Below the pieces are notes generated by a model, which searched no databases, had not been told where the DNA came from, and saw nothing but the letters and a program-made list of their open reading frames with translations. A stretch of DNA of 64,000 nucleotides from Liolophura sinensis. Lineage: Eukaryota; Mollusca; Polyplacophora; Chitonida; Chitonidae. Location: the NCBI RefSeq assembly GCF_032854445.1, contig NC_088296.1:14236706-14300705 (forward strand). Reading direction: 5' to 3'. The position numbers and the translations under genes are program-made. This document shows positions 22,046 to 37,000 of this stretch, piece by piece; positions within the stretch are counted from its first letter, which is position 1, and every line of letters begins with the position of its first letter.

Positions 22046-25000
22046 CTAAATTTATATATAAATCGTGGAAGGTTTGTGTTGAATTTTGTTGGAAATTCTT
22101 CTAATGGTTATTGACCCGGATCGTGCATTACGGTGGAGAGCTGGGACACAAATGTCTGTTTGATTTTTTCGAATGACCTTATTTCCATCTGCTCTTACCT
22201 GGTTATCAGAATGATAACTACGATGGCTATAAAAACAACGCCGCCGCTAATTCCTGCTGCCAGAGCTATCACTAATGTTTGAGATGCACCGCCTAAAAAT
22301 CAAAAATATAGAGATTAGCTTCCTCTTCTGTTACAACAGTAAGACCTTAAATCCATATTTAGCAGAACATATAACAGCGTTAATCCTAAAATCTACAATG
22401 AAGGCATGTTCGTTTCCATGTAGCTCACGATATCGCAGGCAGTGTCATCGTGTTGTAAGAGGATTAGTCCAAAGTAAGGGTGGACATGTTCTGCTAAGGC
22501 AATTGTTTTTCCCAGGACAACAAAAGCATATCTTTGACATACTCTTAAAACGAATCTGATCATAATTGGACACGGTGTAAGTTTCAGTGGAAATGTTCAA
22601 AATTCGATAATATTGTGCGTGAGGTATGTAATATGGTAAATCATTTCAACCTTAAAGCATTTAAATTTTAATGCAGTTTTGGGAATTCTAAAATTCTTAA
22701 ACCAACAGATCGCCATTATATTGCCAAATACCTAAGATATTTTGGTTTTGATGAAACTTGTATGTACAGTAAGAAGTGAGGACACAAAATGTGTAGGGCT
22801 ACAGAAGATGTTCCAACATGTGGAAATAAAAATTTGATTCATTGTGGTAAAATGTCTAACGTACATAGACAGGGGCAAAAAGGTGTCTGTTTCCGAACGA
22901 ATCCTCTCGTAGTTGCCCCGGGTGTTTTCCGAGAACAATATGTTTTAGGGATTTTATGCTAAAAATCGAACCCTTTTTTTATACAACCAGTTGATTTGAC
23001 ACTTAGGTATACAGTGAGGATAGCCATCTGTTTCTGACACTTAGGTATACACTGGGGATAGCCATCTGTTTCTGACACTTAGGTATACACTGGGGATAGC
23101 CATCTGTTTCACATTTGAATCTTATAATCTACCTTCTTCACCCATTCTATTTTCTGATGAGGTGGTTGTTTGGCCTAATGGAGAACCCGGTGACGTCTTC
23201 TCTGAAGTTTCAGGTTTTGACGAAGATCCTGCAAACAAATTTTTGATAGAAATGTTTTGCCTGTTTGCATAGTTTTCGTGTTATTGTTTGCCGGATCTTA
23301 GTACAACAGAGCCTTCTTGATTCCTTTCAACCTGTGACCTCTAAAGGATTCCTTTTCCACTCATATCATAACATCACTCACACTTTTGTTTATAAAATTT
23401 TGCTTCAAAAAGACAGGAAATCATACAACTTGAGTTATTTCAGACGACATGCAGTCTCATATACACGTAATATGTCTGTGTGGAAACTTTGGCAGTATTG
23501 TAATGAGCTATGTATCCATGTAGTTTTACCAAGCCTTTGTCAAGGAATAAATATATTACACAATGTCAAAACTAATGCTGCCCTGGCAAAGAGGTCATAA
23601 AGATACGGCATAAAAGGTGTCAGGTCACACTCAATTTGTAAATCAACCAGCCCCTCACGCTGACAACAGCATTAATGTCTCTCGCTTACAAAAACTTTGA
23701 TATCTCGCGCTTACAAAAACGAAAACGTCTCGCGCTTACAAAAGCAGTAAGGTCTCGTGCTTGCAAAACTGTTTGGAAGTTGCTCATGGACACGTGAATA
23801 AAATTATCAACCCGACTGCTTATTTACAGAATTTACGGATGGATGATGGACTTTTAATTTTCCCCAGTTATTTGCTATTTCTCAGAAATGAGAAAGATAA
23901 GTATAAATGTAAACGTGAATATACTCGCTAATGCATGGACGCTGTGTGAGCTGGAGGCGTGACCGGCCTGTTTGACTGCTTTGTCGATGTGGACACTGTT
24001 AACGGGCGGAAACAAATGAAGAAGAGGCATGACTGCCCCCGATAGACAGTGTTACCCAGCAAGCATCGAACAAAACTGTCTAGATATTGAAACATCAAAG
24101 GGCTTTCATTTGGTTAAACAATCAGATACAGACTGAAGATTTAAACTGACCTTATTGATTTGTAAAAGGCTGCACTGTTTATCCAAGCTAGATGAGAAAC
24201 AATCTGTTCTGTGCTTTTCATAGCGTGACTGTTTTGAGTGCACTTGTTTATAAACCTGTCATTTGGTGAACATACCAATCGGTGTTGTTCTTGAACTCTT
24301 TTGTGTTGATGGTGAGGTTAAAACGATAGTTGACGATGAAACTGAAAGAAAGCAAACACATGGTGTTGAAAGTAAGTGCAACTCCCACTGCAACATTTCA
24401 GACCTACCCCAAATAACCCCATGTGTAGGAGTTGTGATATAAGATGGATTCTATCTTCACTTCATGTGAGCTGAATATATTAACTGGGAATAATATATTA
24501 AGAAATGAATTATCCAGTTATCTAAAATTTTAAATGTGGGTTTAAACAGCAAATAGTCAACAAACAACAATGAATGTAAGCACATAGGTACCGTTTTGTC
24601 AATTCCTTTCAACGAATACCACATTTTTGTTTTAGTGAAAGGACGTAAAATGTAAATCATATACATCTTTATACGGCACAGTGGCTGTTTCGTTCGCGAG
24701 ACACCCAAACGGCTACATATGACGCATACAGTTATTTAGGTAACCCTGCAATTTAGTAACGGCTAACAACAAAGTTCATTGATGGTTGATGTGTTACACT
24801 GAGCAACTTATAACGGACGTCTTTTAATGGGGGTACCAAGTACACTCGAATTCATCCCAAACCAAGAAGCAACTTGTAGATGATCGTGTAGGTTTAACTA
24901 TCGGAATAATTACAGAGCAAAGTACAAAGATGTTATGTAAACAACCTGGGATACAGCCATTTTCCCCAGGAGGTCCAGCCCTATACCCTTCTTCACACTG

Positions 25001-28000
25001 ACAGATGACTTGACCACGATCCATTGTACATAGGGAATAGTTTCCACATATTCCAGGTTTAGACTCACAGTTGTCGATGGCTAAAACAAGTAGATAAGAA
25101 AAAAAGAAAAAATAACAAGAACTAACAGACAATGCAAATAATGCTTTTCACCCTGGTTACAGTGTCAGTAAAGAGAGAAATATTTCTGGGTGAGTGCGTT
25201 GCACGACATTACGCATTTGCTAATTTTGAGCTTGAAGAGGGGGGTGACCATCATTTGCGAAGACAGTTTGTAGACGACACTTGAGTTGGGTTAAACAATG
25301 TCTTACTTTCGTGCTGTGTGCGTTGTCCATGCGTAAATGGGTATGGTCAGGAGCGCTTTATAATGTCAGTGGTGTACTTTCCATGTACACAAACATTTAT
25401 CAGGGTTTGTTAATTACATCCCATTCACGCGATGAATCACATTTTACAATAGACATGTCTGACTTTCATCCGCGATAAACAGGTGTGTAATTATACCGAA
25501 TGCCTTGTGTTATACTGATCGGTATAATTTTGCTTCTGCTCTGTTAACAATTGGATTGCTTATATTGGACCTCGCCATTATGGACATATATATAGTCTTT
25601 TCAGTGGACCCGTAGTATTTGACATTCAGAAATTCTTCAACAGTGTGTTTCCACGCTGTGATCAACGACAGGGGTTGACTTTCTAATCAAAGGGTGGCAT
25701 TTGGTACAGAAGTAAGACACATCCAGTAAAACGATGCTTACGGATATCTCCATTAATGTCAAGTTCCTGTCGATCTCATTCCCACGTAAAGTTTGTTTGC
25801 TTGTACATTGCATAAAGGTGAAAAATGAATGCCCTTTACACAGGGCTACAAAAAGACTTGTGCACGTTTAATGATACTTATCACCTTCAGGTATTACTTT
25901 ACTGCATATCACTTACGAATTCATACTACATATGAAGTATTGCCTAACTATCACCATATTCCCGCGATTGGACTTACAATGGTATATATATTTTTCCATC
26001 TACATGGAAGTGCTTTTCTCTTCAGCCTAAGAAGGATTTATACTTTGGTATGAACTGTACCACTTACTAATGCCGCCTGACCACCTAGTATTGCGGTAGT
26101 ACCACCTACCGGTACAGGTTACCAATTATCGGCTAAATCTTAAAGGTAGGATCTTACCACTGAACGGCACGACCTTACCACTTAACGGTACAGTTTTATA
26201 CACGAACCACTTATATATCCAAAATATTTTTTTTTAATTTTCCTGAGCTTATACATGTCGGTCATTGAGAGTTACAAAAGATAAACACTACATATTGACG
26301 CGTAAATGGATTCTACAAAGTGGTTATGTAAAGTGATCTTTAACTGAATGAATAACCAGTTATTACATAATAAGTCCCCGTCTTCTTGTTATAATACAGT
26401 GTGCATAGTATCATTATAAAGCCTTTGTATTATTTAGTTGTTTGAAGGTAATATTTTTAGCAATATTTTATAAATCTAATTTCACCCAACAGTTTTACAG
26501 GAACGGATCCAGCTTACTGTAAAATAACAACATATACCGTCCTTTTTTCCCAACTGATAAAACACGTTACAGAAGGCTAAATGAACATGTTTAATATCAT
26601 TCTCTACATAAGTCCGCCACATGTGTTACGTATGTATTAAACATACAGCAGCTGATTCTCTCATGTATATCACATTCATTGAAGGAATTTAGGAATCCAA
26701 ATAATGTCTTTCTAGTCTGAGCAGCTTATACACTTTGTTCTAAGCGAAACTTACGGTTAGTGTAAGTGTTATTCCAAAATAATTGTAATAGCTTCTATTC
26801 ACTCGTTCCTTGCAGACATTTGTCCATCAAACACTGTCACCACCACCCACAAAACTCATTTAATGTAAAATCTGTGCGTTTTATAAGGAAGTCTTACCAC
26901 TTACCGATACAGTTGGTTGTTATGTTCTGAGAGGAAGGCCGATAGAAGCCTACGTTACAAGTACAGTTAAATGAACCCGGGATATCGGTACAGACTGCGT
27001 TAGCCCCGCAATGAGCCGACGAACAATGGTCGTTGTTGGCTGCAAGGAGACAAAATAGTAAAGTAAACAAACAGCCTTGTTATGTTAAACGACATTAAAC
27101 AATTTACGAATCATTTTAGCTCCACTTGCAGATGTCATTGTTACCAAGTAAAGAACACAAAATAAATGTTTAGGCTGTGTGAGTAAATAATTTATAAATG
27201 TATTTAAAACACTTTTGGTGTACAAAGTAAACACTCAGTAGCAGAGGAAACTGTGGACTATATAGGACTCGGCTCAGTAAATACATGTCTCGTTGACATG
27301 TGCCAAATACATGTCTCGCTGACATGCACAAATACATGTCTTGATCACAGGCACCAAATATATGTCTCGCTGACATGCACCAAATACACGTTTTGCTGCC
27401 ATGCACCAAATACATATACCACAATTATATATAACGGCATTCTTCCTTCAGTTACATGTATTATCTAATTTGTATTTTTTTACTGTGAATGAAACTAACA
27501 CAGTACGACTCGGCTAGATAAAATCTTGACAACTGATGGATGGACGATGCAGTTTGCGTTCAAAATTGTAGCACTACTTGTTTCGCATCTGCTTTTAAGT
27601 TATAGAATATGGGTTGTTTCACATGGTAAACCTCAAACCCATTTACGTTATGTCACGATTCTGAACCTTCTGGGATAATAGGCAATTAGAAACGAAAAAT
27701 GGCTAATCACACTTCACACAGAGGAATTTTTTACGACAGTTCAAGCGATAACATCAACATGACATTTCCTCAAGTCAAACTGACAGGACACCATCAAACT
27801 CAGGTTGTTCTAACGTGTATTAAGCATTAACTGCACCGGTATTAAATTTAAACATTAGTTTTTGTATTAGTGCAACACGGGCATTACGATCTATTTTGAA
27901 GGATTTTAATCATGTTTAGGTCTAAGCCGAGCTTAACATTTAATACAATTTTGGACTTCCGGGCCCAGTTTGACAAAGCAACGTATCACATTTTTTATCG

Positions 28001-31000
28001 TACAGTTGTTGTACAATATTTTGTATGTCACAGTTACCGTACAATAGTCCTATTTGTGCGATTATGGTACATGTACGATAACTTTGTGAACGCGGGTCCC
28101 GTTCCCTGGGCACAAAAACTTGGAATGGCGTGGATGTTATAAAATCTGTCTGATTCTGGCCACTATAAAACTGGCAGACTTGCGTTTCCTTAATTAAGGT
28201 GATTGTTAGCGAAGAAGGAGCGAAGCCTTGTTACGTTAGAATCTAAAGCTTTACACTTCACACTTACCTAAACAATGTCCAGTTGTTGATCGAGTGTACC
28301 CAGCAGAACAAATACAGCTGTAAATACCGTTGTTATTCCGCCTCCCATCACAGGTGGTGTTTGCAGGACAGCTCTTGTTAGCACTGCATGATTCTATCCT
28401 CGGAAATCAGGAAAATAAAAAGAAACAAACGGTTACAATTATTGTCATTTTGAAATATACTTTTGTTTAAAATTTGGACTATAAATTTATTATGACATTT
28501 TTTTTACCAATATCTATATTTGTAACACTTCTATTTAAGTATACTACAACATGTTGTGTGATGATGTATCCTTTTAAAAACACTAAAAAAAACAATTGTA
28601 TATGTAATACTGAGGGACTTTTGCTGGTCGAATCGTCCAAAGCTGTCTACGTATATACCACTATCTATGCACTGACAAATACGGTCCAAACTATAGTTTG
28701 ACTGAATGCGACAGTATATGGCGACAATAGTTTCAGAAAACGCGCAAGGTGCCAAGGCTGTCTTCCAAACTTTGATCTTTGCCCCTACTTGTAGTTGTTT
28801 CAAATATAGGAGTATCGCATGTACAAATGGCCTAAACCATCTGTTGTTTATCTTAAGGGATTGACGGTAAAGCCGGGTACAAGTCTCGTTGCTATGCGGG
28901 AGAGAGGTTTTAACATTTGTTTTAATTAAAGGCTTACAGCATGCCGCAAGATGGTGATCACACTTTGTCGTCAGGTATCACACGTAACAGGTGAAATACG
29001 TACTCTTCCTGACATTTGCAGATCCTACCACAACCATTGACGACACTGCACGCCTAACTACGACTTTTGTAACTAACCTGGGGTATCACAGCGTTGAAGT
29101 TTGTAATAACATTGGAAACTGAAAGAAATGGGTTTGACATATCATGCCTTATGGTGATTTAGGGTGGTATTAAATGCAAGTTTTGAAGTACAGATAAAAA
29201 TATTAATAGATTTTGCGACTTTTACAACAAAAGTAGCTGTTATACAGTCAGATCTCCAACAAAATGGTGCCCCTATATCCAGGTTTTTGCGGCTGAAATA
29301 AGCAATGACGTAGTTATGGGCGTTGCCTACTTCTGCCGACAAGGGCCTCCGTGGTTCAGTTGGTTAGCGCCAAACGCGGTGAAGTCCAGGTCACGCTGGC
29401 TTCTTCTCCGACCGTAAATCTGGCGGCAAACCTGTGGATGGGTCGTGGATTTCCCCAGGACTCTACCCGGTTTTGTCCCACTATAAAGCTGGCCGCCGTC
29501 GTATCAGTGAAATATTCTTGAGTACCGGGTAAAACACCAATCAAGAAAATAAAAATAAATACTTCTGCCGACGTTTGTCAAACATATCTAGGTGTTAGAA
29601 AAAATGGTCCCGCTGTTTCCTCAAAGCTGCAACGATCTAGGTGAGTTCACATGTACATATACTAAAGAGAGCACTACCACCGTACCTACGGCTGTTACTG
29701 TGAAAAGTTGCGAAACGTATGCAATGTATACTTGAGTGAAAGATATGTGTATAAATCTGTATATCTTCGCTAGATTTAAAAGAAAATACAAACTCTCTAG
29801 ATGATGCATCTTATGTAAGTATGTCGTATACAATGACCAAAACGGTTTCCTGTCTCGCAGACTTAATGACAAGAAGGGTAGTTTCAAGTTTGAAATCGTA
29901 AATTATTCTTATACTTGGGCAGCAATTTAACGAAGGGTGCTGTATGTTGCCTGTACATATCCCGCCTTGTGGCATTTGTTAGATACGATATGTTACACGC
30001 ATACGACAATTTCAATCTACGTCACAGGTTGTAATTACAGAAAAAAGGTGTGTCAAGTTTAATCTGTCAAACGCCTTCACTGTTAATTCCTTAAGTTTTA
30101 TAATAAATATATACCTGTGCATGTTCGTGGGTTTCCCTGGAGCTCTCCCCTGTTTCTTTCCACCAAAAATGCAGACCGCTGTCGTGTTAGTGAAATATTC
30201 TTGAGTACGGCGTAAAAACACAATTAAATAAGGACATAAATAAGTAACCAATACCTTCGTTGTGAGTGAAAATCTTGTTTATGCTGGCTGGTTTCTCTCC
30301 TATTATTTATATTGTTTCTCTCCTGCTAACCTAGTTTCTAAAGGTTCTGAATTTCAGCTTACCGTGACAATATATTAAAGGTGGTGTTGCCGAATGGAAT
30401 ATGGTGCTTTTGACGAATCCGATTTGACATACACATGCCGACCTCTCACAGATGGATCCATGACCACATCTAATACTGTTACACAGCACCGTTTCAGAAC
30501 CTGCGAATAAAGTATGTACATACTGACAACAGGCCACATTAGTTTTGTCTTAAAGGGGCACACGGAAAGAAAAGTAATAACAGAAAGAACAGATCATTGG
30601 CAAAATTATCATATTTTAGATAATTACTTTATATTAAATCGAAAAAAATGAGACGGACCTGGCCTTGATGTAGCCTTTAAAATCACTAGTTTATGTCGCT
30701 AGCTTTTCTTACAAATCTTATTGTTTGTAAAAATGTGATTTTGTATAATGTGAGTATAGTCATGTATGGGATATGACACGCTCATTGAGGGGTTCTATCA
30801 CCCCAGTTTACTACTGACTAACGGATGATAAACCCGTTAATACCCTTTTTCTTTCTTTCTTTTTTCTTTGTTGATAATTACATTGATTCTTTACACAGGC
30901 GTCTGCATATAAACCCAAAAACAGACTGAAGCCGAAAATAAATATTACATTCATCAGGAAAGAGTAAGTCTGTTGGAGATTCCATATTACATGTATCAAT

Positions 31001-34000
31001 AAAGCTTTACTTTTTGATACATAACAGAACACATCATCTACCATGCACTGTACGTATATCAGCTAACTCAGACGTTCCTGGCCATGCGTCTCAGGAACAC
31101 TTACACTTGGAACTGGTGCAAAGAACCTGCCGTCAAAAATTCGCTGGTAATCGTCCCACGTCTTGAATTGATCTCATGGTATGTCGTAAGGTAATGTCTT
31201 TGAATCTAAAGATACTGATGGCCAGGGAATGGGAGGCCGTCGCAATGCTTTTCATTGCATCCTCAGAAAAAAAGCTTCTGACCATAGATTATTGTTGTTC
31301 CGTAAATCAAGTTTGACAAATCTTACATCGCCCTGGCTTTGACGCGCGAGTGTCGTACATGTACGACCATCGGTAACGATCAACAAGAGCTTCGTACGAT
31401 CCTTAAGTGCTTCGTACGATCACCTGTAAAGATCATCAAGTGCTTCCTGCGACCGATGCTTCCGAATATCTCCATTAATGTCAAATTACTGTCCATCTCA
31501 TTCTCAACTAAAATTTGTTTCCTTGTACACTGCATAAATGTGATAGGTGAATGCCCTTGACACAGGACTACAAAAACACTTGTGCAGTTTTAATGCTACA
31601 TACCACCTTCAGTATTGCTTTGCTGCATACCACTTACGAGTGAGTGAGTGCTTGTTGTTTAACGTCGTACTCAACAATTTTTTTTCAGTCATATGACGAC
31701 TAAGGAATCCTTAGGGTGTATGTAATGTGCCTTCTTTATTGCGGATTTCCACTGCTCTTTTATATTCTGCTTCACGGTTAAGCCGTTACACTTTTAAAAC
31801 TTCCTCTGTCAAAGTCTTCGGTATGACTCGACCCAGGATTTATCCTGGATTTACCGCTATACCAACCGTGCTGTCCGGGCCGGTACCACTAAGGAATTCA
31901 TGTTGCATATGAAGCACTGCCCAATGTCAAGCTATCACCATTTTCCCGCGATGCTCGTAGAAATCAACACCACAGCTTACATGGATGTACAATTTTCCGT
32001 CTACATGGAAGTTCTTTTCTCTTCAGCCTAAGAAAGATTTATACTTTGGCATGAATTGAACCACTTACTAGTGCCGCCTGACCCACTTAGTATTGCGGTA
32101 ATACCACCTAACGCTACGAGTTACCAATTATCGGTTTAGGCTCTGCGGTACGATCTTACCACTTCACGGTACCATCTTACTACTTAACGTTACAGTCTTA
32201 TACATGAACCATTTATATATCCTAGAGTTTTTTTCCTGAGCTTGCACATGCAGGTCATTTAGAGTTACAAAAGATAAACAATAAACATTGATGTGACAAC
32301 GGATTCTGCAAAATGATTATGTAAAGTGGTCTATAACCGACTGACTAACCGGTTGTTTAAAGTGATAGAGACTTTCTTCAGAACTTTAATCTCTTGCAAA
32401 CAGATTTAAAACCGCGTATTTCTAATTCACTTAGACAAGCAGTCCGCGTTCCCCTGTTAATTAGCAGGGCCTTGTTTATAATACTGATGTGCACGATATC
32501 ATTATCAAGCCTTTGTATTATTTAGTTGTGTGAAGGTAATTCTTTTTACCAATACTTAGTAAATCTAATGTTACCCAAGACGATGACAGGAACCAATCCA
32601 GATTACTGTAAAACCATAACACATACCGTCTTTTTTCCCAACTGATAGAACACGCTTACAGAAGGCTTAATGGATATTGTTAATATCTGCCTAACTCCCA
32701 CACATGTGTAACGTATGTATCAGACATACAGCGGCTGATGCTCACATGTATATCATATCAATTGAAGGAATTTAGGAATCCAAATAATGTCTTTCTACTT
32801 TGAGCAGCTTATACACTTTGTTCTAAACAAAACTTACCGTTAAGGTAAGCGTTATTCCAAAAAAAAATTGTAACTGCTTCTATTAATTCGTCCCGTGCAG
32901 ACATTTGTCCATAGAACACTGTCACCATCACCCACAAAAATCACTTAAAATAAAGTTTGTGTGTATTATACTAGGGAAGGCTTACCACTTACCGATACAC
33001 TTTGCTGTATTACTCTGAGAGAGAGGCCGATGGTAGCCCGCCTTACAAGTACAGTTAAATGAGCCCGGGATATTGGTACAGACGGCGTTAGCCCCGCATG
33101 GAACCGACGAACACTGGTCATTGTTGGCTGTAAGGAGGGACATAATAGTGACGTTAACAAACAGCCTTCCTATGTTAAACGACATTAAACGATTTGCAAA
33201 TCATTTTAGCTCCACTTGCAGATGTCATCGTTACCAAGTAAAGCACACAAAATAAATGTTTAGGCTGTGTGAGCGAATAATTTGTAAATGTATTTAAAAA
33301 ACTTCTGTTGTACAAAGTAAACACTCAGTAGCAGAGTAAACTATAACTCGATGAACATATAGGACTCGGTTCAGTTAATACATGTCTCGTTGACATGCGC
33401 CAAATACATGTCTCGCTGACATGCACCAAATACATGTCTCGCTGACATGCACCCAATACACGTTTTGCTGACATGCACCAAATACATATACCCTAATTAT
33501 ATATAACGGCATTCTTCCTTCAATTACATATATTATCTAATTTGTATCTTTTTGCTGAGAAAGAAACTAACACAGTACGACTCGGCTAGATAAAAGCTTG
33601 ACAACTGATGGATGGACGATGCAGTTTGCGTTTATAATTGTAGCACTACTTGTTTCGTATCTGCTTTTAAGTTATAGAACATGGGCTATTTCACATGGTA
33701 AACCCCAAATGCATTGACGTTATGTCACGATTCTGAACCTTCTAGGATAGTAGGCAATCAGAAACTAAAAATCGCTAATCACACTTCACACAGAGGAATA
33801 TTATACCACAGTTCAAGCGATAACATCAAAATGACATTTCCTCAAGTCAAACTGAGAGGACACCATCAAACTCAGGTTGTTCTAACGTGTATTAAGCATT
33901 AAATGCACCGGTATTAAATTTAAACATTAGTTTTTGTATTAGAGCAACACGGACATTACGGTCTATTTTGTAGGTTTTTAATCAAGTTTCGGTCTAAGCC

Positions 34001-37000
34001 GAGCTTAACATTTAATGCATTTTTGGACTTGCGGGCCCAGTTTGACAAAGCAGCGTATCACATTTTTATCGTACAGTTGTTGTACAAGATTTTGTATGTC
34101 ACAGTTACCGAACAATAGTTCTATTTGTGCGATTATCGTACATGTACGATAACTTTGTGAACCTGGGTCCCGTTCCCTGGGCACGAAAACTTGGAATGGC
34201 GTGGATGTTATAAAATCTGTCTGATTCTGGCCACTATAAAACTGGCAGATTTGCGTTTCCTTAATTAAGGTGATTGTTAGCGAAGAAGGAGCGAAGCCTT
34301 GTCAAGTTAGAATCTAAAGCTTCACACTTCACACCTACCTAAACAATGTCCAGTTGTTGATCGAGTGTACCCAGTAGAACAAATACAGATGTAAGTGAGG
34401 TCGCTATTCAGCCTTCCATCACAGGTGGTGTTTGCAGGACAGCTCTTGTTAGCACTGCATGATTCTGTCCTCGGAAATCAGGAAAATAAAAAGAAACGAA
34501 CGGTTACAATTATTGTCATTTTGAAATACACTTTTGTTTAAAATTTGGACTATAAATTTATTATGACATTTTTTTTACCAATATCTATATTTGTAACACT
34601 TCTATTTAAGTACACTAAAACATGTTGTGTGATGATGTATCCGTTTAAAAACACTAAAAAAACAGTTGTATATGTAATACTGAGGGACTTTTGCTGGTCG
34701 AGTTGTCTAAAGCTGTCTACGTGAATACCACTATCTATGCACTGACAGATACGGTCCAACTATAGTTTGATTGAATGCGACAGTATATGACGACATTTGT
34801 TTCAGAAAACGCGCAAGGTGGCAAGGCTGTCTTCCAATCTTTGCTCTTTGCCCCTACCTGTAGTTGTTTTAAATATAGGAGTATCGCATGTACAAATGCC
34901 CTAAACCATCTGTTGTTTATCTTAAGGAATTGACGGTAAAGCCGGGTACACGTCTCGTTGCTATCGTATCATCTCTGCGGGTGAGAGGTTTTAACATTTA
35001 TTTTAATTAAAGGCTTACAGCATAGGGGGTAAAACCACAGCAGCCGCGACATTGTGATCACACATTGTGGTCAGGCAATCGCAAGTAACCGGTGAAATAC
35101 GTACTCTTCCTAACATTTGCAGATCCTACCACAACCAATGACGACACTGTACGCATAACTACAACATTTGTAACTAACCTGGGGTATTACAGCGCTGCAG
35201 TTTGTAATAACATTAAAAATTTACAGGAACAGGTTTGACATATCATCTCTTATCAAATCGTATGGAGATTTATGGTGGTATTAGATGTAAGTTTTGAAGT
35301 AGGTATACAAATATTGTTACATTTTGTGACTTTTATAACAAAAGTAGCTGTTATACAGTCAGATCTCAAACGAAATGGTGCCTCTGTATCTAGGTCTTTC
35401 CGGCTGAAATAAGCAATGACGTAATTATGGGCATTGCCTACTTCTACCGATGGGGGCTCCGTGGTTCAGTTGATTAGGGCGCTAGCGCAGCGTAATGACC
35501 CAGGAGCCTCTCACTAATGCGGTCAAGTCCAGCTCATACTGGCTACCTCTCTGGCCATACGTCTTGCAGCAGCCTGTGGATGGTCGCGGGTTTCTCCCGG
35601 ACTCTGCCTGGTTTCCTCCCCCATAATGCTGGACGCCGTCGTATAAGTAAAAATTTCTTGAGTACGGCGTTAAAATTGGTCCTGCTCTTTTCTCAAAGCT
35701 GCATATCACATATCTGGGCGAATTGGCATGTACATGCACCAAACAAAGCTTTACAGCAAGACAGTTCTCAAATGTATACAATGCGTACTTGAGTGAAAGA
35801 TACGTGTATATATCTGCATATCTTCGATAAATCTAAAAGAAACTAGAAACTCTCCAGATAAAATATCCTGTGTAAATATGTATTTACATAGGATATATAA
35901 AGACCAAAACGGTTTCCTGTCTCGCAGACTTAATGACAAGAAGGTTGGTTTTAATTTTGAATATGTGAATTATTCTTATACTTGGACAGCAATTTACTCA
36001 AGGGTCCTGCATGTGGCGTGTATATATCCCGCCGTGTGACATTTGTTAGATCCGCTGTGTTACACGCATACAACGATTTCCAGCAACGTCACAGGGTGTT
36101 ACTGCAGAAAAGGGTGTGTCAAGTTTAATTTGTCAAACGCCTTCACTTTTAATTCCTTGAGTTTTACATTGAATATAAACCTGTAAATGTTTGTGGGTTT
36201 CCCTCGGGCTCTTCCCTGTTTCTTTCCACCAAAAATGCAGATCGCCGTCGTGTAAGTGAAATATTCTTGAGTACTGTGTAAAAACACATCAAAAAAAAAT
36301 TTATAAGTAACTAATACCTTCGTTGTGAGTGAAAATGTTGCTTATGCTGGCTTCCTCTACGGCCGCAAGTACGAAGGTTTTCCAGCAACCTGCGTATGTC
36401 GTGGGTTTCTGTTGTCTGTCCGGTTTCCCTTCACCGTAATGCTGGCCGCCAACGAATAAAATTTTAATCGTCTTTTATTATTGCTTAATTCCTTTTTATG
36501 GTGTCTCTCAAATCCATTGTTATTGTTTCTCTCCTTCAAACCTAGTTTCTAAAGGTTCTGAATTTCACTTACCGTGACAATATACTAAAGGTGGTGTTGC
36601 CCAGTCTGAAATAGTGCTTTTGACGAAGCCGATTTGACATACACATGCCGACCTCTCACACCTGGAGCCATGACCACATCTAATACCGTTACACAGCACC
36701 GTCTCGGAACCTGAAAATAGAATATGTATATACTGACAACAGGCCACATTAGTTTTGTCTTTAAAGGGCACACGGAATGAAAAGTAATAACAGAAAGAAA
36801 AGATCATTGGCAAAATTATCATATTTTGGGTAATTAGTTTTGATTAAGTCGAAAATAATGAGACAGACTTGGCCCTGATGTAGCCTTTAAAATCACTAGT
36901 TTACGTCGTTAACTTTTCTTACAAATCTTACTGTTTGTAAAAATGTGATTTTGCATAATGTGAGTATAATCATATGTGGGATATGACACGCTCATTGAGG

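Larger units (their letters stand above)
25732..31453. repeat. Tandem cassette unit A (three EGF exons), 5.7 kb
   Basis: Homologous along its length to unit B (31454-37662): both start at cgatgctt(a/c)cggatatctcc-type sequence and carry the same three EGF exons and the same intronic minisatellite, SINE and short tandem repeats. Unit A lacks the roughly 270-bp dispersed repeat present in units B and C. Confidence 0.85.

Noticed and set aside
27170-27468. Regularly spaced 26-bp repeats that could suggest a CRISPR array
   Set aside because: The repeats are directly adjacent with no unique spacers, and the context is a eukaryotic intron. It is a minisatellite.
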